Below are positions 36,563-47,466 of a stretch of DNA of 64,000 nt, in pieces (within the stretch, counting starts at the first letter, position 1; each line of letters starts with the position of its first letter). The stretch spans positions 15,094,243 to 15,158,242 of the forward strand of contig NC_079891.1 in NCBI RefSeq assembly GCF_024868665.1, read 5' to 3'. Both the position numbers and the translations under genes were made by a program. The notes under the pieces were generated by a model, which saw nothing but the letters and a program-made list of their open reading frames with translations, was not told the origin of the DNA and made no database searches. The stretch comes from Triplophysa rosa. Its lineage: Eukaryota; Chordata; Actinopteri; Cypriniformes; Nemacheilidae.

Positions 36563-38775
36563 TAGCCCGGTGATTGTTTTGGGAGAAGTCTTATTGTTCT
36601 GTGATGGCTTGCTGCTGTGGGAAACACAACTGCATTTGATTTAAAAGGAAATGCATTTTATTCGTATCATGAATTAGGTTTATATTTATAGTCTGTCAAA
36701 ACAAACCCATCTGAATCGGAAATAAAGTGGGGAAGTGTACTGAACAGTAAGTTGGTGGAAAGAACCAAAGCTGTAAAAATGTAATTATAGTATCTTATAT
36801 AGTTATCAAGGAAAATGGAAGGCAGCTAGAGGCTTTAACTATTTGTTTTTTTTGTAACCTCATCCAACCCTTACAAGCACTGACACACTGATCACACTTT
36901 AACATATGTATAAAATTTAATGGTTCAGTAACTACAGAACAAACATTTTACACTTTACAACAGTTTGTGTTGCATGGTTAACACGGACTGACTCCTAACC
37001 ACATGTTTGGGTAATAGAGTAGCTGCAGTCTCTGTGTTGGGTTTATTATTGTTAACATTGAGTGGCTTAAGCGGCTCTCCCACTGTTTGTGTCTGCGGCG
37101 GCCCCTGCCAGCTGTGCGGACATGCAGAGGACCATGTAAAGGAGCATTCTGCTCTTCTGGTCACTGTTAAGGACTCGGTACAAGCATCAACACTACGGCA
37201 ATCCCAGATGTTTGAATTGTTTTACTTCATTGTGTTTACATTTAGGCATTTGGCAGACCCAATCGTCCAAGGTGACTTACAGTGCATTCAAGGTATGCAT
37301 TTTATCAGTTGTGTGCTCCTTGCACCCAGAACCTTGGTGTTGCATTTATATTTATGTACTTGACATATGCTTTTATCTAAAGCGACTTACAGTAACACTC
37401 ATTTTCATACCTGTTTAAACAATTTTTGTGTTAAAAATAATAACGACTATAATACAGTAAAATGTATCATTCAGTAGATCATAATATGCACGTTTACTGT
37501 GGATTTGAACATGCCTGGTAAAGGTGTTGTCTGAGACACTGTTTTTTTTTGTTGTTGTTGCCTTCTTGGAATAAATGCCTCAGTTGAGAATCAATAATGT
37601 GATTGAATACTTTAAACATGTTTTTCACTAGTTGTCACTGTTTCCATACTTGTGTTTTTGACTAAATGTTCTTGTTAGGAGTTTGTGTGTGTTGTCAATT
37701 GACACAGAGTTCTTTACTTGTTGTCTGCCAATAAGACATTCTGGTTTGACCCACAGCTTGAACCTCTCCAAGTGCACACTAGAGGCACACATCTTCCCCA
37801 GACTTCTAATAGATCTTGAAAGTCATCCAAGACAAAACATTTGCTGCCTCAGTATGATCTAGAATAACAGTGACAAGGAAAGTTGATCTTTGTCATGAGG
37901 TTCTATGGTTGTCTGGTGGTTGCCCATTCATTGTTTATTTAGACTCAGACCATAACCCGATTCATGCAGAGTCATGCATATAAAACCTACATTTATCCTC
38001 AAGATAAGCTATATGCTGAATCTACTTTAATATGCTTGTTCTATTAGGGCTTTCTCAAGGCCCTTCTCAAGAATTTGTACTCGATTGAGGTTTTGGAATG
38101 GTGTGGCTCCAATTAGAAGTGGTGGCTATTTTTAGCAATTCATGGGAACATTCTGCTGGTCAAGTAACTTTCTTGACCCTGGTTAAAATATACCACATCG
38201 GTGTGGACATGGTTTACACTAATTGTAGAATGAATGTGCCAGTTATAATCGTTAGGATTCTAAGTCAGCAATATTTGTGTAAATGCGTAGACATTTGCAC
38301 CCAGATTAAAAACATTTTATTTTGAAGCTGTGTTTAAATGTTTAAAACTGCTTTTGTTGACTAAGTTAAAATTGTACAAACATTTCTTTCATTAAAAATA
38401 ACATTTTATTAAAAAAACTGAAGTGGATGACTTGGACCAAATTATGAGGTAAAACAGCCATACTATTAAAAAAGCTTTCCAGGGTGAGATTTAAATAAAC
38501 TGCCAAGAGTACGTGAAGGGTGGCTACTTTGAAGATGCTAGAATATAAAGTAGTTTTTATTTCTTATGGATGCTTTCAATCACAACATATATTTAATATA
38601 GTTACAATTGTTATTTCATAGTTTGATGAGTTTACTATTATTCTAAAATGTGGAACAGAAATATAAACAAATAATAAGTGTTTTAATTTATCAAATGGTA
38701 GTGTATATTTCGTGGAAAGAATGAAGTAACTCATGTCTCCTTATGCTTTGAGAGTCAGTAATCTGACAGCAAACT
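36563..38775. other. Intergenic apart from SINE tails
   Basis: No gene recognised. The 118-codon frame starting at 37007 has a hydrophobic start and several cysteines, but it runs into SINE sequence from 37238 on, so it is not a real gene. Confidence 0.5.
37238..37412 (-). repeat. Two tandem SINE/L2-type 3' ends
   Basis: Two minus-strand copies of the TTGGATAAAAGCGTCTGCTAAATG-type tail. One begins ACATTTAGGCATTTGGCAGA and continues to GTGTGCTCCTTGCACC; the second has TGCTTTTATCTAAAGCGACT. They are fragments without a usable tRNA head. Confidence 0.7.
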
Positions 38776-38935
38776 AAAGGGGTGCTGCAACGGTGTGTCA
38801 TGCATTCTGACTTCTTTACAATATTAAAAAAAATTCTTAGTCCCTTATTGGACAATTCTCCTGGAAAAGAATGCGGCACGGCCACGCGGCAGCAAGGAGA
38901 GAAGGAGCATGCGCAGACGTCACTTTCACTTTCAC

Positions 38936-39009
<74 letters not shown>
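38936..39009. repeat. (GAGAGT)n(GA)n microsatellite
   Basis: Compound simple repeat; overlapping Ser-Glu and Arg-Val repeat frames are artefacts of it. Confidence 0.95.
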
Positions 39010-39012
<3 letters not shown>

Positions 39013-39028
39013 CGTTCGCGAAGTTCAG

Positions 39029-39162
39029 GTGTTTATTTGTTCACTGCATTTGGGTGATAAATGTTTTATAAATGGTGGTTATAACGCTGGATTTGGAGAT
39101 GGTTTGAAACTGATATATGGAGCCGTCCCAGCGCTAAAAGATGCCGGACATGAACCGCATGC
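39029..39162 (+). pseudogene. THAP-like zinc-finger exon remnant, copy A
   Basis: Reads VFICSLHLGDKCFINGGY, then NAGFGDGLKLIYGAVPALKD and AGHEPHA, followed directly by a splice donor GTGAGT (39163). The Cys...Leu-His order and the closing GAVPALKD recall the second half of a C2CH THAP domain (C-x-x-H-F ... GAVPT). The Phe normally after the His is Leu here. The first half of the domain would lie in a missing upstream exon. Host gene or transposon origin is undecided, but two dispersed copies favour a transposon. Confidence 0.5.
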
Positions 39163-39396
39163 GTGAGTGAAACTGATGTCTGTGTTTTGTTGGCAATGGG
39201 AGCGCACGTGCTTTAGTTCAGCCTACCCCCCCGCACACGCCATATGCTTTCGGAAAAAATCATACAGCTGTATCTATCTTTTATAAATGTGATAAATACT
39301 CTTCGAAGAAACGAAGTATGCAATACTACTCTACTGTATAGGTACTCAAGATTAATATGAGATTGGCAGAAACCGCGTGTGTTAGGGTCGCTTTAA

Positions 39397-40203
39397 GTAA
39401 TATTAGAATGTGCCATTAAACATAGTTTTGCGGACTACCAAAATCTGTAACTCAAATCATACGTCACACAATTTTACGGTAGATGGATTTACAGTCACTT
39501 CTATACTTACAGCAAGTTTATGTTGGCTTCCACAACAGATGAGAAGAACTCCTGTGAAGACAGGTCCAGAACCACAGGGCTCTTTATTTTAGGCCTGTTG
39601 GACACTGTTTAATTTGCTGTTTCCTATTAATATTACCATAGCTGACCATAAGGAAACATCTGATGAAAGAGAGGTTGGCAGAGAGGAGAAAGAGTGGAAA
39701 CAGCTGGTCATTACCCTGCAAAACAATTGTACTGAAGTGGTTATATCTTCAGAGAGGATCTGTCAGATACAGCCAATTTTAGAGGCCCTCAGGCTAAGCA
39801 ATCAGCACCAAACAGGATGCTCAACAAACAGGAAACACGTCTCAGCCAGACTCTGATTGGTTAACAAAGATCTAACAGTTTGCCTTTTGGGGAATTAAAG
39901 ATGAATGGCCAAGTCATTGTGCACCATGGGGGCTCTAGAGACAACATGTTTGCAAAGACATTTGAGTTTAGCCTTTAGCCCACGATGCTGTGCTGTTCAA
40001 GGGATGATTTACACACCCATTCAGTCGGCTGCAGTCCTGCTAAAGTTTGGGAAAAGCGCAGCCCTGCGTATGGACATTCCTCTCCTGTGCAGACCACAAA
40101 GCTTTACGACAGCGGCTTGTGGTTGTATCATCCTGAATGCAAGTGTTATTTTTGCCTCAAAACCACATTTCGTATTCTTTTATCAGTTGGGGTTCTAGCT
40201 ATG
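39397..40203. other. Intergenic
   Basis: No gene recognised; 80-codon and 97-codon frames at 39614-40198 have no domain signals. Confidence 0.45.
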
Positions 40204-40257
40204 TGTCAGGGTTCTGGTAGACAGCACACCACGGAGGTAGATAAGAAAAAGGAGTTT

Positions 40258-40532
40258 ATTTCAAAAAACGGGAATATCCAAAAACAGGTAAGTATTTCAA
40301 AAAACAGTTAAGTATTTCAAAAAACAGTTAAGTATTTCAAAAAACAGGTAAGTATTTCAAAAAACAGGTAAGTATTTCAAAAAACAGGTAAGTATTTCAA
40401 AAAACAGGTAAGTATTTCAAAAAACAGGTAAGTATTTCAAAAACAGGTAAGTATTTCAAAAACGGGAATATCCAAAAACAGGTAAGGATTTCAAAAACGG
40501 GAATATCCAAAAACAGGTAAGGATTTCAAAAA
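40258..40532 (+). repeat. 20-bp tandem array with CAGGTAAGT in each unit (left)
   Basis: The unit is GTAAGTATTTCAAAAAACAG, repeated head to tail, ending in a longer unit that contains GGGAATATCC. I count seven CAGGTAAGT, two CAGTTAAGT and two CAGGTAAGG. Runs into the gap. Confidence 0.9.
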
Positions 40533-40840
40533 NNNNNNNNNNNNNNNNNNNNNNNNNNNNNNNNNNNNNNNNNNNNNNNNNNNNNNNNNNNNNNNNNNNN
40601 NNNNNNNNNNNNNNNNNNNNNNNNNNNNNNNNNNNNNNNNNNNNNNNNNNNNNNNNNNNNNNNNNNNNNNNNNNNNNNNNNNNNNNNNNNNNNNNNNNNN
40701 NNNNNNNNNNNNNNNNNNNNNNNNNNNNNNNNNNNNNNNNNNNNNNNNNNNNNNNNNNNNNNNNNNNNNNNNNNNNNNNNNNNNNNNNNNNNNNNNNNNN
40801 NNNNNNNNNNNNNNNNNNNNNNNNNNNNNNNNNNNNNNNN
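40533..40840. other. Assembly gap (N)
   Basis: 308 unknown bases inside the tandem array of the solo LTR. The true length and orientation of the missing array are unknown. Confidence 0.99.
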
Positions 40841-40861
40841 ACTGCAATTCTTTACCCCGAT

Positions 40862-41062
40862 AAGTATACTTACCTGTTTTTGAAATACTTACCTGTTTTT
40901 GGATATTCCTGTTTTTGAAATACTTACCTGTTTTTGGATATTCCCGTTTTTGAAATACTTACCTGTTTTTGGATATTCCTGTTTTTGAAATACTTACCTG
41001 TTTTTGGATATTCCTGTTTTTGAAATACTTACCTGTTTTTGGATATTCCTGTTTTTTGAAAT
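40862..41062 (-). repeat. 35-bp tandem array, opposite orientation (right)
   Basis: The higher-order unit is about 35 bp, joining ACTTACCTGTTTTTGGATAT with TCCTGTTTTTGAAAT. It is the reverse complement of the left array's units. I count six ACTTACCTG, that is six CAGGTAAGT on the minus strand. Confidence 0.9.
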
Positions 41063-41277
41063 AGAAGACAACAAGACTGAACAGGGAAGAACAAAAAGGT
41101 GCAAACTTAAATAGAATCCTGATGATGTGATGCAGGTGTGGACTAATCAAAAATGGTGGATGTGCGGTGCATGCTGGGAAACTGAGTTCAGAACTCTGGG
41201 GAGAGGGAACGGGTGAAGCGAGCTGGCGGTGACGACATGGGAGGCGTGGCCGGTGGTGCTGAAACCGTTACACTATG

Positions 41278-42537
41278 TTGAAAGAATATCACAGCTTCAC
41301 ATGAGTAAATAAATTAATAAAATAATAATAATCATTCATTTTTCTGCATATTTCTGTAGAGATTTAGAAGATACAGTATCATACATCATTATGATTTTCT
41401 TGTTTTTCAAGCATAGCATAATTTATTTTGCTCCACAAAGGACCTCTTTTTTCCTGAACTTTTCTGCTAGAGTACATGTTGGAAGAGCAACCGGTCTGCG
41501 TTCCATTAAATGGTCTGGAAAACGTCTGGACTGACTGCATCCCATTTGACCGGTGTCCTCAGATAGTTCTGAAATCGCTGAAAATGAGGACACCAAATTG
41601 CACAAATATTTACTAATTTCTCTTGGGCATGAGGTCTTAAAGAGATAAAAAAAATCCAAGATCACAGAGCATTTAATGAAGTCTAATAGATCAAAGAAAG
41701 TTTGCAGTTAGCACCTTTTGCCTTTAGAACTAGAGCATGGTAACTTTTATGTTATCTACATATGGAATTGCATTACATAATGGTTTGAAAATAGGCTTTT
41801 TGCATACATAATACAGCTTGGGAAATGCTATTTAACTAATGATATCATGCACAGTTCTCCTAGATAAAACAACACAAAACAATCACACTTAAAGGGATAG
41901 TTCACCCAAAAATTTATTAACATGAATGTTACTGCTACTACTGTCCACTTTTTTTTTTACAACGGTTGGATGTTACAACAGGGAGCGTTTCGTTCATTCA
42001 TTGCTTAATTAACATGGCGGAAGCAGGTGTGTCGTCGAATTTAACATCACCTTCACATAAAAGGCAACGGTTCGTATGATTGCAGCCTCTCTTTACATCA
42101 AATTTTGTGATTTTTTTATTATACTGTATTTTAAATGTAAAATAACCTGATCCTGTTTGATCCCAAGTGTACCCAAAAATAAAGTTTAAAATACATGTTT
42201 GTGTGTCTTCATTTCATTTTTTTATTCACCATTGTAATCTGATGTTCACTGATCTTTTAAAAAATATATCTATTGGATTTGTATTAAATCTATGATCATT
42301 GACTAAATCAATCACAAGCAATCGAATCTCAATTCCAAGAATGCAAAGAACGGACTTGTGTTCTTGTGGAGACCGGTCTTGCGAGGCACCCTCGGAAGAA
42401 TGAACTTGGATGGACGCGTCGCAGTGACTTCTGGAACTTCAAGCGGATTCCGTAGGCGCGCAAGGCTGCATACAATGCATCCTTGATATTGAAGACACAT
42501 CTGGGTACTTTCATGCATTCTCTGTTCTTGTGTTCTT
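41278..42537. other. Intergenic with repeat relics
   Basis: No gene recognised. 41888-41916 is one end of the GGGATAGTTCACCC family. 42300-42537 is probably repeat-derived (GAATGCAAAGAACGGACTTG and similar). Confidence 0.45.
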
Positions 42538-43073
42538 GGCTGCATCCGAAAGCTCTAAAATGCTGCCTTCAGAGGCAGCATTTCAAGGTAGGAAGGCATC
42601 AAGGCACGTCCGAATCCAATGTTTGCTTTACTTCCTGTCTCCTGAGATACCTCCATCAGGTAGATTTTTGAAACCAGCATAGATGTGTACTTCGCTGCCT
42701 TCAATGTCCCACAATTCTATGCGCGTGCTCACGCGGGGAATGTGATTGATCGAGCACGGTCAAGTTCAAAAAATAAAATGGCGGCCAAGAAAGCGGCTAG
42801 AGCACAGTTTTTGTGTAAATAAAGTTCTATTTTCTCTTTTTACAACTTTTGATTGCATTTCAAGCAGAAATTAATATTGTAGTTTTAAAATATTCGATCA
42901 GTTATCACAAAGTGCCCTCTGTTTATTTGAAACAAAATTCCGTTACCCTGCCTCTGAAGGCTGTCAGAATGTGTTTCTCGGAGCTGCCTTCATGCCTAAA
43001 CGCTGCCTCCGAAGGCATTGCCTCATGAGACAGCGAGGCAACAAGTCAGCTGCCTAAGCTTTTGGACACAGCC
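42538..43073. mobile_element. hAT-like non-autonomous element
   Basis: Inverted ends: GGCTGCATCCGAAAGCT on the left and, reverse-complemented, GGCTGTGTCCAAAAGCT on the right. Both are followed by CTGCCT-rich sequence (CTTCAGAGGCAGCATTT, CTCCGAAGGCATTGCCTCAT). This TIR type is common in fish hAT families. Near the middle, ATGGCGGCCAAGAAAGCGG opens a 14-codon frame that stops at once. No 8-bp duplication was confirmed. Confidence 0.6.
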
Positions 43074-44417
43074 CTTGAGTATTGGAACCGGACTTTGACG
43101 GTTATTGATGAGGTAGAGCGAGAACACGAGGACACAAGACCGCTGAAGAACGCATATTGAGAAAAGGCCAATAACTTTACTACACTGTGCTGCTGATTGG
43201 TTCCATACATATCAGCAGCCAATGAGCTTGCTGCTCTACATTTAAATCTTGGCTAGTGATTGTTGTAGCAGTGCAGCGCGTTTCAGGAAGCATATGGATC
43301 TAAGAAAAGTGAATGATGTTTTACACCTTACTTACTCGCTGTGCATAATGTGTGGTCTGCCTAATTTATTTAAAAATGAGCAACCATGTAACAAGTTCAA
43401 ATAAGTTTTATGTTAGCAGTCTTGCATTGTATGCTTGAGCTAATAAGTGTTTGACAGCAGCATTTATGCATCTGCATTCATACAGCTCGAGCAACATGCA
43501 GTCACATATCGCTCAGACATGCCAAAGTAACCGTTATGAGAACAGGCTAAATGAATAAACTTTCTCGGTCGTTTGTATTTTTTACTGGCGTAAAACCTAT
43601 CCAAGGAACCAAAGTTGTTGTCAACACGGACTGAATTAAATGTTGCACAGGAAGACAATTTGATAAATGCTCATCTCTGCTCGCGTGTCTATGCTCTGTA
43701 TAATGCGTTTCATGCCTTCCTGTAACTAAATCCATTGATGTCCCGCGATCTTTAGTGGTTATCATCGGCGAGTGTTGAGCGCCGTAGCGGCCGTAATTTG
43801 CAGCGAGAGAAATATGCTAAATAGCATTAGCAGCATACTATACTGTCTCACACGTGTGTTTACATTTGTAACTTGTTATTGCCCAACTACACCATGCATA
43901 TTTGCATTGATTATGTGCTATTTCCGTTAATGATGCAGATTGATTGTCTGATGTTTATTTGTATATATTTGTGTATCATGATGTCGGTCTGTATGGTTCT
44001 CAGTATAAACGGTTGTGATAATACTTCTTTATTGTTCTTTTAGACCATTAATGCAGATATCGTTGCCAAAGAATAGGTGGTGCAGATGTCAACCAAGACT
44101 GTTAATAAATGCATCTTTGTGAAGAATCTCTTTTCAATCACTGATTCTTTTACCGGAATCCAGTCCATATTTGGCCGCCTCAACCAGCGTTTCATAGAGT
44201 CGTAGCGTAACTCCACTGCGACTGGGGTCGCCATACTCAGCGAGTAATCTCATGTTTATCAAAGGTTGATGTTTTATCAGGTGTGTTGAGTGTGCTCTAT
44301 GGCAGAAGCATGTGCTTCATCGATTAAGTATCAATATTTATCTTATGACTTAAAGCATGATAATTTGCTCGGGTGGATGCTGGGGTCTCATCCTTTGGAC
44401 TGCAACGTATCATTGGT
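43074..44417. other. Intergenic
   Basis: No gene recognised; some GC-richer segments (43.75-43.82 kb) may be repeat-derived, without definable ends. Confidence 0.4.
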
Positions 44418-44592
44418 GGTAGCCAAGGCTCACATAGTCATAGGCATCAGTGTTAAGCCATTTGGCTTGGTAGCCAAGGATAACATAGTCATTAGACACT
44501 AGCGGTAAGACAGTCGGCATGGTTAGTCACACAGTCATAAGCCACTAGTGTTTAGCTGGTCGGCGTGGTAGCCCAGGCACACATAGATAGTA
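44418..44592. repeat. Degenerate tandem repeat, about 50-bp unit
   Basis: Three to four diverged units of GGTAGCCAAGG ... ACATAGTCAT ... CACTAG ... GTCGGCRTGG type. Confidence 0.7.
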
Positions 44593-44707
44593 ATACATGC
44601 GGTTCACATAGCCCTTTGGGGCAGCACCAGTACATGTCTTGACGATAGGTCTGTTGGGGGGGGGGCGTTTCTGTTTCTTCGCTTGCATTGCTCATTCTGT
44701 GTCTCCT

Positions 44708-45368
44708 GCTGTCACGATTATGAAATTTGGCTGACGATTAATTGTCTAATAAATCATTGCGATTATGACGATTAATTGTCTGTTTTAGAGCTTTGACTTT
44801 TAATTCTCATACATTTTTTATTCAGCTTTGAAACGACCATATTGTTATGAATATAAAGACTATGTTCTTTTTCTTGGAAATACATAGGGAAAATTGTGTC
44901 GTCATACTTAAGGTTTAGGCTTTTACCTGTCAATAATACAAACACCAAATACTTGTAAATTAAGTAAATTGATCAGGAGTGAACTGAAGCCACCATTAAA
45001 ATGCTATCAGTCATAGAAAAGCTTCTAGTCTGTTTTTTTCTCACTTGCAAGACTACAATAAAAGTTTACTTCTATGTTAATGAGATTTTGGTAGACTGGT
45101 TTTCACACTGAAATAATATTAAATTGTACTGCAGGTTATTTTTATGGTATATGCTTATAGTTTTTTTTAAAGTGATTGTGTGGTGGTGGTACATTTTACA
45201 ACTATTGCCATGCTTTAGTTACAATATATACAATAAAATATGCAGATGCACTACAGCTCCCCCTAGTGTCTTCTATAGAGATGTGCAATAATTGCGATGA
45301 TCTGAAACCATCGCGATGAGGTCAAACAATCGCGATGAGACGATTATTTAATAATCGTGACAGCCCTA
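44708..45368. mobile_element. hAT-like non-autonomous element
   Basis: Left end GCTGTCACGATTATGAAA and right end TAATCGTGACAGCCCTA are inverted. ATTAATCGTC-type subterminal sequence occurs at both ends, as in common cyprinid hAT MITEs. The left tip (TAGG) is missing or mutated, and no target duplication is evident. Confidence 0.65.
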
Positions 45369-45724
45369 TTATTCACATGTTATATGTGCAGCAGCAGCAT
45401 TCCTTATATGCACACAGCAGCTTGTTATGGATGTATTGACAGTAGCAAGTCTCCGTACTAAAATACATTTATATGTCATGTACACTATGCTAAACCCTAC
45501 GAGAGTTGACATGACAGAACTGTGGTAAAACAAAAATAGTAACTTGTCATGTAACTAAAGCTGGCTATTTAAAAAGGGGTTCATGTCCTTCAATATGCCC
45601 TGCCCAAACATCCTGTTTCAATTAGAAATGTGTCAACACACAAATAAAGCTGCAGTCATTTAAGAGGGACAGTCTTTTATAAAGACATTTATCTTAGCCT
45701 CTGGCCTTTGTCAAGCCTGGTCTT

Positions 45725-45776
<52 letters not shown>

Positions 45777-46493
45777 TCACAGTTCACTGTTTATTTATTA
45801 GCTTTTCTCTGGTGATCTATATCTGTACAGCTTTATCTAACTCACTTTACATATGAAAGTGGCCCAAATTTTTTTAATTTGGATCTGAATGCTAAGCTCA
45901 TGTCCAGGATAAGGCCCATTTAGTGGCAAACCATGGCTGAGTTTGACTACTGTCATTGTTGTTCTCTGAGTCTGACACATTCACAAACACTGCTTACACT
46001 TTCATGCCAATGAGCTGGAGATAAAGCGAGATCAAGAGATAAGAAGATGGCTGTTGCAACTTGTATGTTGACTTCTCAGGGGCAAAGAGGCATAGCATTC
46101 CTGAATCGTGCAGTGTACAGAACAAAACAAGGCTTGCGTGATCTGCTTAATAGTTTCCATTATGGTTTTGCAAATGTGTATCCTGAATATGATGTGCATT
46201 ATTGTTGATGTGAAAAATGGAAAACAATAGTGGCAGCATCACGTTTGCTTACCTTGTAAGTAAATTCTGCATATGGGTCATTTATAAAATGTAATAAAAT
46301 ATTGAATAAGTCACTTGAACAGACAGAGATAAACTCAATCAATAAGCCATGTGAGACCATGTGCTAATAATAAAACCACATGGAGAAGGAAAAATGAGGT
46401 GGGTAATAAATTGCCATGTGCCATCAATATGGCATTAAAGTGCAGTATAATGACACATGGTTAAAAGAATTATACAGCAAAATACAAAAGTAT
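45369..46493. other. Intergenic with a CT microsatellite
   Basis: No gene recognised; contains a (CT)n microsatellite at 45729-45770. Confidence 0.5.
45729..45770. repeat. (CT)n microsatellite
   Basis: About 21 uninterrupted CT dinucleotides. Confidence 0.95.
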
Positions 46494-46728
46494 TTAAAGG
46501 CGCTGTGTGTGATATTAGGAAGGATCTATTGACAGAAATGCAATATATTATACATAAATATATCTTCAGACCTTACATAATGAAGCCTTATGTTTTTATT
46601 ACCTTAGAATGAGCTATTTCTATCTACATACATCGCAGGTCCCCTTGCATGGAATTTGCGATGTTGTTTCTACAGTCGCCCTAAACGGACAAACTGCTCT
46701 ACAGAGCGTGTTTTGTAAATACGTTATT
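46494..46728 (+). mobile_element. TTAA-family DNA transposon, copy 2, truncated
   Basis: Begins after TTAA (46494-46497) with AGGCGCTGTGTGTGATATTA. Homologous to 851-1075 and to the reverse complement of 51589-51722. It stops where an LTR begins at 46729; the other half is not found downstream. Confidence 0.7.
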
Positions 46729-47466
46729 GTCAGGGTTCCTGTCTGGGGTGTCTTTGTTTTTCTCTGTGTTGATGTTTTCTTTTGTTGTGAGCACATGGTC
46801 TGTTTGACAGTCAGCCAAGTAGGCTCTTGTCATAGTGCTGTTACCCCGCCCTCTTGTTACCCCATTAATTATCTCGTTATTGGTTTACTCTTCTCACCTG
46901 GGTTTGGTCATTGTTTTCTCTCTCTCCCCTCCTGTTCCTCGTTTGTGTTCCGATTTTCTGCCTTTTTATTTCCTGTGTTTCTCTTGTCCTGGGTCAGACC
47001 GTTTTCACTTACGCTGACTCCCAAGCCTTGTAGTTTAATATTAATCTCACCTTGTCTCGTCCTGTCTTAGGTTCCAGTGCGTTTGCTCTTGCTGTCTCCC
47101 CAGATTGTAGTCCCGGCTGCCGTAGCTTGTCTCGTATCCCGCCTCTGGGGTGTTCACTCTAATTTCCCGTGGCCTTTCGAGTTCTCCTACACGAGTGACA
47201 GCTCTTCGATGGAACTCAGCACCCACCTCTCACTACCCTGCCACCGTTTGAGCGCATCTCTCCCATGTGGGTTCATCTCTCCCCCCGTGCGGACACAGGA
47301 GTCCCGGGGTGGTCATCTCTCTGAGCGAGGGCATCTCTCCCCGGCGTGGGATCGCCTCCCTGCCGGAAGTTTGCCGTCTGGTCACCCCCCTCTCCCCGGG
47401 CCGAGCTAGCCCATCCGGCCACCAGACTTTGTCTTTGTTATAATAAGTGTTATCATACTGACTCCA
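46729..47466 (+). mobile_element. LTR-type sequence, truncated
   Basis: Starts TGTCAGGGTTCCTGTC, the usual beginning of a fish gypsy-type LTR, and inserted into copy 2 of the TTAA family. It contains long pyrimidine-rich tracts and repeated CATCTCTC motifs (47250-47345). No matching right-hand duplication is seen, and it gives way to an EnSpm-like element at 47467. The 153-codon and 110-codon frames inside it are not genes. Confidence 0.6.

Larger units (their letters stand above)
38776..39396 (+). mobile_element. Repeat with THAP-like exon remnant, copy A
   Basis: Shares several blocks with 51865-52676 in inverted orientation: a start near TAAAGGGGTGCTGCAACGG, CTTAGTCCCTTATTGG, the exon at 39029-39162, and the end ACTCAAGATTAATATGAGAT. 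The right end (GGTCGCTTTAA, to about 39396) and the left end of copy B (TTAAAGGGGTTGTGC) suggest TTAA-type boundaries. A GAGAGT/GA microsatellite (38936-39009) has expanded inside it. Confidence 0.6.
40204..41272 (-). mobile_element. Solo LTR (gypsy-type) with expanded internal arrays and a gap
   Basis: Flanked by CTATG on both sides (40199-40203 and 41273-41277). Ends are TGTCAGGGTTC on the left and AACCGTTACA on the right, giving TG...CA. Read on the minus strand it has LTR order: a GC-rich U3-like part (41272 downward), a TATA-like TATTTAAG (near 41110), a tandem array where R would be, an AATAAA (40255-40260) and a short end closing with CCCTGACA. The array replaces the middle: plus-oriented units on the left (40258-40532) and minus-oriented units on the right (40862-41062) flank an N gap. 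Confidence 0.75.

Noticed and set aside
37007..37363. 118-codon frame with hydrophobic start and cysteines (secreted protein?)
   Set aside because: The second half is SINE sequence in the opposite orientation; no splice or polyadenylation context.
38782..39071. Arg-Val and Ser-Glu repeat proteins
   Set aside because: Translation of a GAGAGT/GA microsatellite.
40258..41062. Regularly repeated units resembling a CRISPR array
   Set aside because: No unique spacers between units, eukaryotic context, and it lies inside an LTR. It is a tandem minisatellite.
46609..47409. 153- and 110-codon frames
   Set aside because: They cross the boundary between a TTAA-family repeat and an LTR, so they are chance frames.
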